Positions 42,095-50,513 of a DNA stretch of 64,000 bases are shown here, in pieces (the stretch's first letter is position 1; every line of letters starts with the position of its first letter). Made by a program: the position numbers and the translations under genes. Under the pieces are notes generated by a model. The model had not been told where the DNA came from. It made no database searches and saw nothing but the letters and a program-made list of their open reading frames with translations. The stretch spans positions 5,130,098-5,194,097 of the forward strand of contig NC_061476.1 of assembly GCF_022581195.2 (NCBI RefSeq). The letters run 5' to 3'. Source of the stretch: Helicoverpa zea. Taxonomy: Eukaryota; Arthropoda; Insecta; Lepidoptera; Noctuidae.

Positions 42095-45000
42095 TTACCA
42101 ACTCCGAAAAACATACTTCCTCTTATCCAGTCCATCGGGGACAATTTCGTGACGCTAGCACTCAAACTACAACCACGAAAGAAGTATCGGTTCAAACACA
42201 ATTACATCCCAAATCTATTTCAAACTCAAATTCTAATTCTATGTCTAAATCCAAATCTAAATCTATGCCAAACTCAAATACTAATTCTATGTCAAAATCA
42301 GATTCTAAAGCTATGTATACTGAACCCATTACTATCTCTACGCTAAACGTACCTCCAGAAAATCTTCTACATTGCCAATTCCACGTTGAAGGTAAACCGG
42401 TAACATTACTTATCGATACAGGAGCCGCTATATCCGTCCTTAATAAGGAACATATTGGTAGTGCCCCTCTAGACCAATCGTGCGTCGTATCGATTGTAGG
42501 TATATCTGGTAACCAATCTTCTATTCAAAGCTTCGGTAAAGCTCAAATCTCCCTAGATCATTTCCCGAAATTCAACTTTCATATAGCAAACCTCAACATT
42601 AAAGCAGATGGTATCCTGGGCAATGACTTTATGAGCAAGTTCAATGCCAATATCTACGTACAATCAAAAACCATGCGTATACGAGATCGTACTTACAAAT
42701 TATTTCATATTGAAGAAAAACCAACCGAACCCGTAGATAACAAACAGTTCATAGGTCGACGATCTGAAACTGTTATCACATGTTGTACTAATGATATTCA
42801 AAACGGACCCGCCTTAATCGAAAAACAAACCATTTGCGACGATGTCACTATTCCTAACGCCTTAGTCACAGTAAAAGATAACAAATTCCTAATTACTTGT
42901 GTAAATTCCGGTAACAATGATAAACTTGTGTTAATACCTAGAGTTCATGCATCAGAACTAGTCGCAATAGAATCTTCAAATAATATTCCAATAAATTCAA
43001 CGAATACACATACGTTTAATGACAAACGAAACAAAGTAGACAAACTCATTCGCAGAGATCACCTCAATGAAGAAGAAAATCAATCTCTAAATAAAATTGT
43101 CATGGATTTTTCAGACATCTTCATCACAGAAAACGAACCTTTGACATTCACAAACCACACCAAACACACAATCCCCACTACATCAGACACGCCAATTAAC
43201 ACAAAGACTTATCGATTTCCGTATGTGCATCAACAAGAAGTAAAATCACAAGTCCAAAAGATGCTAGATCAAAATATTATTCAACCAAGTTCATCTCCTT
43301 GGAGTAGCCCAATCTGGGTAGTCCCCAAGAAACTAGACGCGTCAGGGAAACAAAAATGGCGTATAGTCATCGACTATCGCAAACTTAACGATATCACTAT
43401 AGGAGACAGTTATCCTTTGCCCAACATAACTGACATTCTAGACAAGCTGGGCCATTCCATTTACTTCACTACCTTAGATCTTGCCTCGGGATTCCACCAA
43501 ATTGAACTTGACCCTAAAGACATCCCGAAAACAGCCTTTAACACACCATATGGACATTACGAGTTCCTTAGAATGCCATTCGGTCTTAAAAATGCCCCTG
43601 CTACATTTCAACGTGCTATGGATAGTGTCCTCCAAGGTTTACAAGGTGAACGTTGTTTTGTCTACCTAGATGACATAGTAATATTCGCATCCAGTCTCCA
43701 GGAACACGAACAGAAACTTACTGAAGTCTTCAACCGACTCAGGAAAAACGGTCTGAAAGTCCAACCTGATAAATGCGAATTTATGCGGAAAGAAGTAGCT
43801 TATTTGGGACATATTATTTCTAGTGAAGGTGTCAAGCCAAATCCAGACAAAGTCAGAGCGGTCAGAGAATTTCCAGTTCCTAAATCTTGCAAAGACATAA
43901 AATCATTTCTAGGCCTTGCAGGTTATTACAGGCGCTTTATAGCAAACTTCAGTCGGATAACAAAACCTTTGACCGGACTCCTGAAGAAAGACGTACCTTT
44001 CATTTGGGGTGAATCCCAACAACGCGCTTTCGATACTTGCAAAAATATTCTCACTACATCCCCTATATTACAATATCCAGATTTTAGTAAAGAATTCGTT
44101 CTAACAACAGATGCCTCGATTCACGCTATAGGTGCTATTCTCTCACAAGATGAAGTCGGTAAAGACTTACCCATAGCATATGCTTCACGTACACTCAACA
44201 AAGCTGAATCTAATTACTCTACAATAGAACGCGAACTCCTTGCAATCGTATGGGCTGTAAAACACTTCCGTCCTTACTTATTCGGCCGAAAATTCAAGAT
44301 CGTTACCGATCATAAACCTTTAACATGGCTTTTCTCCATCAAAGACCCAGGTAGTCGTCTCGTCCGCTGGAGATTAAAACTAGAGGAGTATGACTACGAA
44401 ATTATTTACAAAGCAGGAAAAATTAATACAAATGCAGATGCATTATCACGCCCACCAATAATGAACTCCAATATCGTAGATCTATCTTCAGACGATCCAC
44501 CGTCTTCCGATTCTACTGATTATCTACAAATGAATTACGAACATTTTACATCTCAAGATGTTTCTTTCAACAGTCCGAAATTAAAAATATCTCCTGATAA
44601 TCTCTTAGATCCACGAAATAAAAATGTATTTGTCCCCATATCTTGTCAACTCTCAGATAAGAATAATATTTTCAATGAAGCAATTGAATCTTGCTCTCAG
44701 ACAAAACCTTATTTAGAAAAACCTAAATCTCTATACGATGTCGATCTCCTTATTTCAGATAAAAATCAAAACTTATACTTCTGTCCTACAAGACCTACAC
44801 ATTTTGATCCTTGGGATTCCGAAAGTTACTTCAAATCACTATTATCATGTCTACAACATAACAAAATAGAATCTCTTTTTGTACCTGATCTACAAAACGA
44901 TCTCACCTGTAAAATGAAAGGCAACGAACAGTTACGCATTACATCATATTTAGCCGAAATGTATAATTGTGATATTACAATCTGTAAAAACAATATAAAA

Positions 45001-46056
45001 TATCCAAAACCTGAGGAAATTCCTCAAATACTGAAGACCTACCATGACGAACCTCTCTCAGGACATCGCGGTATCTTAGAAACTAACAGAAAAATACGTG
45101 ACAACTTCTTTTGGAAAGGCATGACAAACGATATCAAAACTTACATCGATTCATGTGTTACTTGCCAGCGTAATAAAATACAACGAAAAAACTTTCAAGC
45201 TCCTATGATAATTACATCACAATCAACTGAACCATTCGAACGAGTGTCTATGGACCTTGTCTCTTATTCAGACATTAGCGATAACAATAATAAATATGTT
45301 TTAACTCTTCAAGATGACCTAACTCGATTCGTACAAGCCTATCCTATTCCCGATAAAGAAGCCGTAACTGTGGCTAAAGAATTACTTTATTTTTGTCAAC
45401 ATTACGGTGTTCCTAAAAGATTTCATTCCGATCAGGGCACTGAATTCATGAATAATGTTTTAAAACAATTAACAAAATTTCTCGGTTCCAACCATACTTT
45501 CAATACTGCGTATCATCCCCAAACAAATGGCGCTCTCGAAAGATTCCACGCTACCTTACGTGATCACATACGAATGTATCACAGTCGTCGACTTAAAAAC
45601 TGGGACAAAATTATACCTTTTGCCATTATGTGTCATAATACCTCAGTTAATAATTCCACTAACTACACACCTCATGAATTATTATTTGGTTATAAGCCAC
45701 GTCCATTTTATAATATTAAAACTATTCCCGACTATACAGCCTGTGATTATCTAAAAGATTTAAACGAACGATTGAGAATCGCTCGAGACTCAGCCCTTAA
45801 AAACTTGCAGGCTATGAAAGAAAAAGCTAAAGATCGATATGATAGTCAGATTAAAAACTTTGCGCAATATCAAATAGGTAATAAAGTTATGTTAAAAGTT
45901 CCTAATCCAAACAATTTGGACCCTAAATGGGAAGGTCCTTATCAAGTTATACGTGTTGGTTTCAATCATAACTACGTAATTCAGAAAGCCAATCGTAACC
46001 AACTAGTGCATGCAAATAGGCTCAGACCATACCATTTGCATGAAACCTTAGTTTAG
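41989..46056 (+). CDS. pol: pol polyprotein (protease, reverse transcriptase, RNase H, integrase)
   Basis: Frame open from the slip site at 41989 to TAG at 46054-46056 (1355 codons); the first ATG in this frame is at 42241 but is not needed. In order: a low-complexity Ser/Asn/Lys linker; aspartic protease with LLIDTGAAISVL (Asp codon 42415); RT with YLDDIVIF (43663-43674); RNase H with LTTDASIHAIGAIL and TDHKPL; integrase HHCC zinc site from His 45043 to Cys 45163; catalytic Asp 45253, Asp 45430 and Glu 45538; a C-terminal GPY module (PKWEGPYQVIRV). No chromodomain. All catalytic residues present, so it appears functional. Confidence 0.95.
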   Translation, partial: LRSGRGVGHAFGNRFSPLLQCPDNNTESRNTTNSVITNSEKHTSSYPVHRGQFRDASTQTTTTKEVSVQTQLHPKSISNSNSNSMSKSKSKSMPNSNTNSMSKSDSKAMYTEPITISTLNVPPENLLHCQFHVEGKPVTLLIDTGAAISVLNKEHIGSAPLDQSCVVSIVGISGNQSSIQSFGKAQISLDHFPKFNFHIANLNIKADGILGNDFMSKFNANIYVQSKTMRIRDRTYKLFHIEEKPTEPVDNKQFIGRRSETVITCCTNDIQNGPALIEKQTICDDVTIPNALVTVKDNKFLITCVNSGNNDKLVLIPRVHASELVAIESSNNIPINSTNTHTFNDKRNKVDKLIRRDHLNEEENQSLNKIVMDFSDIFITENEPLTFTNHTKHTIPTTSDTPINTKTYRFPYVHQQEVKSQVQKMLDQNIIQPSSSPWSSPIWVVPKKLDASGKQKWRIVIDYRKLNDITIGDSYPLPNITDILDKLGHSIYFTTLDLASGFHQIELDPKDIPKTAFNTPYGHYEFLRMPFGLKNAPATFQRAMDSVLQGLQGERCFVYLDDIVIFASSLQEHEQKLTEVFNRLRKNGLKVQPDKCEFMRKEVAYLGHIISSEGVKPNPDKVRAVREFPVPKSCKDIKSFLGLAGYYRRFIANFSRITKPLTGLLKKDVPFIWGESQQRAFDTCKNILTTSPILQYPDFSKEFVLTTDASIHAIGAILSQDEVGKDLPIAYASRTLNKAESNYSTIERELLAIVWAVKHFRPYLFGRKFKIVTDHKPLTWLFSIKDPGSRLVRWRLKLEEYDYEIIYKAGKINTNADALSRPPIMNSNIVDLSSDDPPSSDSTDYLQMNYEHFTSQDVSFNSPKLKISPDNLLDPRNKNVFVPISCQLSDKNNIFNEAIESCSQTKPYLEKPKSLYDVDLLISDKNQNLYFCPTRPTHFDPWDSESYFKSLLSCLQHNKIESLFVPDLQNDLTCKMKGNEQLRITSYLAEMYNCDITICKNNIKYPKPEEIPQILKTYHDEPLSGHRGILETNRKIRDNFFWKGMTNDIKTYIDSCVTCQRNKIQRKNFQAPMIITSQSTEPFERVSMDLVSYSDISDNNNKYVLTLQDDLTRFVQAYPIPDKEAVTVAKELLYFCQHYGVPKRFHSDQGTEFMNNVLKQLTKFLGSNHTFNTAYHPQTNGALERFHATLRDHIRMYHSRRLKNWDKIIPFAIMCHNTSVNNSTNYTPHELLFGYKPRPFYNIKTIPDYTACDYLKDLNERLRIARDSALKNLQAMKEKAKDRYDSQIKNFAQYQIGNKVMLKVPNPNNLDPKWEGPYQVIRVGFNHNYVIQKANRNQLVHANRLRPYHLHETLV

Positions 46057-46113
46057 TATTAATAAGAATAAGCAGAAAAAAAAATCTATTTTAGTATAAT
46101 TCATTAAATTTAG

Positions 46114-46140
46114 ATTCTAGTTTTATTTTACTCTTACAGG
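46114..46140 (+). promoter_or_regulatory. Splice acceptor 1 (upstream, opens the small ORF)
   Basis: A T-rich tract ending TTTTATTTTACTCTTACAG has its junction at 46139/46140. With the leader phase it opens the 78-codon ORF at 46141. Its tract is stronger than that of acceptor 2. Confidence 0.6.
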
Positions 46141-46377
46141 GTCAGCCCTACAGCGGCTCAATCCCCTAACTCCTATAACTTTAACGATATTATACAGAAT
46201 CCTTATACTAGTTTCATCATTTGCTCAATTCTAAAATTATTGTTATACATTCTTCTCTACAAGTTTTACATCTATATTAAGAACTACATTATAAGTAAAC
46301 GTAAGGTCAATTCGCAATCTAACATAAATCAAATTCTGTCGCTTTCAGGGCAACCACGGGAATCGTTGCCAATCTAA
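46141..46377 (+). CDS. Small ORF with one membrane segment, overlapping env start
   Basis: 78 codons and a TAA at 46375-46377, with no ATG of its own. If acceptor 1 is used, the leader supplies the start and probably a signal peptide, giving about 91 residues. It has a short polar N-terminal part, a hydrophobic segment at about codons 23-45 (SFIICSILKLLLYILLYKFY), then a basic patch (SKRKV) and a polar tail. This fits a small type I membrane protein. The last part overlaps env codons in another frame. No homologue known to me with certainty; the ORF could be chance, but phase, acceptor and membrane segment agree. Confidence 0.45.
   Translation, partial: VSPTAAQSPNSYNFNDIIQNPYTSFIICSILKLLLYILLYKFYIYIKNYIISKRKVNSQSNINQILSLSGQPRESLPI
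46331..46349 (+). promoter_or_regulatory. Splice acceptor 2 (env acceptor)
   Basis: AAATTCTGTCGCTTTCAG with the junction at 46348/46349. The following G completes the leader's last codon and env continues at 46350. The env frame has a stop at 46320-46322, just upstream, and no ATG, so splicing is required. Confidence 0.7.
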
Positions 46378-48245
46378 CTCAACCGCTGCCTACGCATGCC
46401 GGATTATTTTATAAAGAAGAAGGCTCTATCACCATATCTGATGACTCATGGAAACTCATCGTTTACCGTGATCTTAAACCACTATTTATTGCTCATGAAT
46501 CCTTAAAACGTCTAGCTTCTAGATTCGAACAATTTTATGTAAAATATCCCGCTTTTCCTAATGTTCTATCCACTAAATCGTATCTTAAGACTAACCTCGA
46601 TAAAATAGATAACAGACTCTCCGAACTAAATATTTACTTAGGTAAGAATTCTAGACAGAAAAGAGAACTTTTAGATGGGCTTAGTTCGTTGTTGAAATAC
46701 CTCATCGGCACTCCAGATGCCAAAGACGCGAAACATTATGACGAATGTATCGATATGCTTGAGAAACGTGAACTCGATCTCACCTCTTTAATGCAGAAAC
46801 AAATCCAAATAACTTCTAGTACTATTAGGAATTTCAACGAAACGATATTTAAAATCTCTTATGATGAACAGGTCATAAATGAAAACATTGATCGTTTAAA
46901 TCAATACCTTAACAGTACTTCTAAAACTATTTTCGATTTAAAAATTACGGAAGATATCTCATCAATCTCAATTTTAATACTAGAATCGGTTACCAATCTC
47001 GAAAACGAGATTGACGATTGCCTCTCGAGTATTTTATTTGCAAAATCAAACATAATTCATCATTCAATCATTTCTCTTAATAAATTATATAAAAATCTTC
47101 TCTTATCCAACCACGCTAGATCTAATAAACAATTAGTTAGTCCTGTTACCATCGACAACATCAATAAAATCCTAGATTCGTCTCAACTCTCTGCTTACGT
47201 GTACTCAAACAGATTAGTTTATATATTAGATTTCCCACTCATTAAACCTGAATCTTTTAAACTCTACCATATCTATTCAATCCCTATCTAACATCCCAAT
47301 TCCTCTCTCTATACCACCATCCTACCAGAGCATAAGTATTTGGCCACAAACCCTAGTGGTGAACACTACGTATCCACGAGCTCCTTGGACAATTGCAAGA
47401 CATACGCTGAAAGAAGAAGCGTGTGCCGAGATATCATCGTCTACAACTCTGATACACGCCCTGTTTGTGAGCTACAAATCCTACTCAGTGTCTCGAACGA
47501 CATCCCCACCATCTGGACAACTACAACCTTCGCTGCACAAATCAACACATTCCAACGCTTGGAAAACAACAGATGGCTCTACATCCTCAGTAACGCAACA
47601 CAGTGCATCCTTCAATGCAACAATCAAGTCTCGCATCACAACATCTACGGATCAGGAATTATTACCCTTGAAACAAACTGTAAACTTCACACGGGATACA
47701 GTACGCTGTCAGCACACCAAAGCAAGGAAGACAACATCACATTCCCGATTATAGTTCCTGACATCAGAACTGAAGATTGCTTCGAAGAAACTGAAGATCA
47801 TCATTTTCCAAACCTTCTACCTATCTCAATCAACGAAACTCCACTAGACTCACTCAACAACCTCAAACATCAACTAGATAAACATAACGAAGAAATCCAG
47901 CAGATGAAACAGAAACCCTTCATCCAACGACACCAGAATAGATTTTCTTGGTTCTACTTCACAACAGGAACCCTCATGCTATCATTTTTGATGTATAAAT
48001 TATTCAGAAGATGTCTAAGAGTTGCAAATAACTTTGATCGCAATAACGATGACAACCACTGCATCCAGATCTTCAACAACTGCTTCGGAAGAACATCACG
48101 ACGACATCGATCAACACGTCACATTCAGAACATCCCGATGATCACGTTGAACCAAACCACAACGTCATGTATCTCCGAAGACGACAGCGACAACAATTCC
48201 TCCACTCCAAAAAGATTCGGCGCTAACGCCCAATCTTTATTCTAG
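46349..48245 (+). pseudogene. env: env (errantiviral envelope glycoprotein) with one premature stop
   Basis: One frame runs from acceptor 2 to TAG at 48243-48245 (631 codons), broken only by TAA at 47289-47291. Landmarks: a furin-type site RQKR (46653-46664) followed by a fusion-peptide-like segment (LLDGLSSLLKYLIGT), a coiled-coil-like helical region (46740-47040), a Cys-containing ectodomain part (47380-47790), and a membrane anchor near 47949-48008 (WFYFTTGTLMLSFLMYKLF) with a basic, His-rich tail. In the group, Env mediates membrane fusion. Here the stop separates the fusion region from the anchor, so this copy probably makes no anchored Env unless the stop is read through. Base composition changes near the stop (see findings). 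Confidence 0.85.
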
Positions 48246-48254
48246 GCGGGGAGG
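48245..48254 (+). promoter_or_regulatory. Polypurine tract
   Basis: GGCGGGGAGG directly before the 3' LTR; primes plus-strand synthesis. It overlaps the last base of the env stop. Confidence 0.8.
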
Positions 48255-48653
48255 TGTTATATAATATAACATTCCTTCCTATGTGCTTATTTACCTTTTC
48301 TTCTCATATACCTACTTGTACTTTATTTTTACATTGTCAATATTGTTTACTTTATTTATCTTTCAATCTTTGAACTCTATTTTACTAACGATTTGTATAA
48401 TGTATTATTAATATCTCATGTACCTCATTTAGGTTACAACTATTTACTGTTCTCAAAGGATGTTATTAAGTAATTAGCCAATAGTGATTATTTAAGTTGT
48501 TATTTACTTTTCCATTGATTTCTTCATGTAAATACGTGCCCTTAAGTTAAAGTAAGTCAGTTCTATTCCGACATTCTATTGTTAAACTTGTAATCAAATC
48601 TTAAATAAAATAATATTTTATTTTAAAGTCGTTTTTGCCACTATCACATAACA
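48255..48653 (+). repeat. 3' LTR, complete (399 bp)
   Basis: Starts TGTTAT and ends ATAACA, a 6-bp inverted terminal pair, right after the polypurine tract. U3 runs to about 48558; initiator TCAGTT and AATAAA follow. One base differs from the 5' LTR in the shared 223 bp (G instead of A in the TATA box). Confidence 0.92.
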
Positions 48654-48786
48654 GCTATGACGCGATGCACTGCGGGCCAATCACCGTTTTAGCCCGCCCC
48701 GCGCCTCACTTCAGACCATAAAAGGGACCCAATAAATTACTTCTGCGCAGGTGAAGGTCAGAGCTCAAGATTCGTGCTGATAACTA
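48654..48786. mobile_element. MITE family A copy 2, right part (133 bp)
   Basis: GCTATGACGCGATGCACTGC through GATAACTA is the reverse complement of about 1912-2040 of copy 1. TA follows (48787-48788). With 40628-40673 it forms one MITE copy disrupted by the errantivirus. Confidence 0.85.
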
Positions 48787-48788
48787 TA

Positions 48789-50009
48789 CGAAGGTATTTT
48801 TAAAGGAAAACTTGACTTAAAAAAATGACTTTGACTGCATGTACAAATAAATAGCTTCTATACTTTCTTAATGCCAACTTTCAAATCAAATTCGCACATA
48901 TCGGCTCATTAAGAGCCTATTACAAGAACCCCTTATAAAACCGTGCACATTGAAAGAGCAAAATTGCATACCTTTTGTGCCAATTTAACACCTCACATTA
49001 AGAAATACGACACTAAAGTTCGCGAAACTTTTCATCTACCATAATAGCTTATTATAGTACAGCCAGTTTTATATTTCAATGCTTAATATTTTCAAAATTA
49101 ACAATATAATTGGGCAGCGAGTCGAGTTTGGAGCACAATGCACGGTGCTTTTAGACATCTGGCGTTGAAAAAAGGGCGGATATACGAAACAGGGTCTCAA
49201 TAGAATCGTGTCCCAAAGGCTCGGAATTTTATCATGATTCTTCCTGAAGTTCCGACACAAAACAAGCAATAATATACTTTATCACTACAGGGATAAGGTT
49301 GATAATTGCTTGCATGACGATGGTCCTTATTTCTATTTAGAATGTGACAGCGGGTTGCATCTGAACATCCCTTACAAAACATTCGTTTTGATTTTTTGCG
49401 CAGTAAATGGATGTGTGTTTGTTATTTGATTTCATGGCCTATTTTGATAGTGTTACGGTTGGATTTTGTTTGTTAACAGTCGAAGAATAAGTCATCACCC
49501 TTTGTAGGAATTAGGTGTGGCGTATAATTAGCGATTTTGTGAAAATTGTTAGGTAAACGCGACTTAATGTAGGGTTGTCTACAATACAAGCAGTAAACGA
49601 GATTTATTGAAAACATGAAATATGAGTTACCTACCTTTATCTACTTTTACTACGAATAAACTGTTGAAATAATCCTTCGAAACCCCTTACTTGAATAATA
49701 AGAACCCTAAGAAGACTTTAAACATATTTTGCATCAAATTCCGAGAATCAAAATCATATCAAGTGGATATGTCAGTGCGTATTTGCATGAACTGTTTCCA
49801 GAAAATACTCGTCAAATAAATTGGCTACGTCTAGTCCTTGATACCATCACAATGCTAATGTAAGTTTGTTACGCATTCCCAGTAAAACGTCTGCACCGAT
49901 TCGAGATGAAATCTTGTTTATTATGGACCAGGTTCTTCCATGGTTTTACTCGAATCTCGTGGTAACTACCTACTACACGCACCCGCATAAAAAGTAGCCT
50001 ATAACCTTA
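48789..50009. other. Unassigned AT-rich DNA
   Basis: No supported gene or repeat. Confidence 0.5.
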
Positions 50010-50110
50010 TTTTTTTAACGACGCCAAAAATCATCAAATGACCCCTCCCGCTGTGGGTTAGCAGCGGTGAGGGAGTGTCAAACTCTTACTGACTAAAACC
50101 GTTGTGTTCT
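50010..50110 (-). repeat. R1-like LINE 3' UTR fragment
   Basis: T-run, AACGACGCCAAAAATCATCA, AATGACCCCTCCCGCTGTGG and GTTAGCAGC match 15259-15315; the continuation GGTGAGGGAGTGTCAAACTC is related to 56335-56370. Confidence 0.65.
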
Positions 50111-50246
50111 GTCGTAGAAAAACAAAAAAAATCTTCACCGGTCCGATTATTTTTGAGATGAGCCCTTCAAACAAAGAAACACTCTCTCTAGCTTTATAAC
50201 GTTAGTATAAATTACAATGTATCTTCTTTTCAGGAATATGTAATTA

Positions 50247-50513
50247 GTAGCTTTTGCCCGAGACTTCGTTCGCGTGGAATAGTGACTTCTGGCAGATTTT
50301 TGGTTTAGCCAATAGATGGCACTATATGACCGGAATAAATGTAATTTTAATATTTTAATATATCTTTGTAATAAAAACTATCATATGTCCTTTCTCAAGT
50401 TCCAAACTGTGTCTGTACCAAATTTCACACAAATCGGTTCAGTAGTTTAGGCATGAAGAAAAGACAGACAGACAGATACACAGAGTTACTTTCACATTTA
50501 TAATATTAGTTAG
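50247..50513 (-). mobile_element. Helitron-like element, minus orientation
   Basis: In minus sense it opens with CTAACTAATATTATAAATGT and GAAAGTAACTCTGTGTATCT, and closes near CGAAGTCTCGGGCAAAAGCT. The 3' tip is CTAC rather than CTAG. Includes a (GACA)n run. Confidence 0.5.

Larger units (their letters stand above)
40681..48653 (+). mobile_element. Errantivirus (Ty3/Gypsy with env), nearly complete, young
   Basis: Order: truncated 5' LTR, tRNA-Ser primer site, leader with splice donor, gag, pol in the -1 frame, two splice acceptors, small ORF, env, polypurine tract, full 3' LTR. The 223 bp shared by the two LTRs differ at a single base. Gag and pol have no breaks; env has one in-frame stop. 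The gene order, tRNA-Ser primer and spliced env place it with errantiviruses (17.6/297/ZAM type, and TED of moths) from established knowledge of the group. It inserted into a MITE and later lost the first 176 bp of the 5' LTR together with neighbouring MITE sequence. Confidence 0.95.

Noticed and set aside
43481..43669. Short ORF inside pol
   Set aside because: Overlaps the reverse transcriptase core in another frame without independent support.
46301..46348. Possible extra 48-base intron (GTAAGG to TTTCAG) between the small ORF and env
   Set aside because: Removing it does not bring the small ORF into the env frame, and the length is at the lower limit for introns.
47356..47754. 132-codon ORF overlapping env in another frame
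   Set aside because: Env frame has the membrane anchor, Cys pattern and continuity; this one is a shadow.
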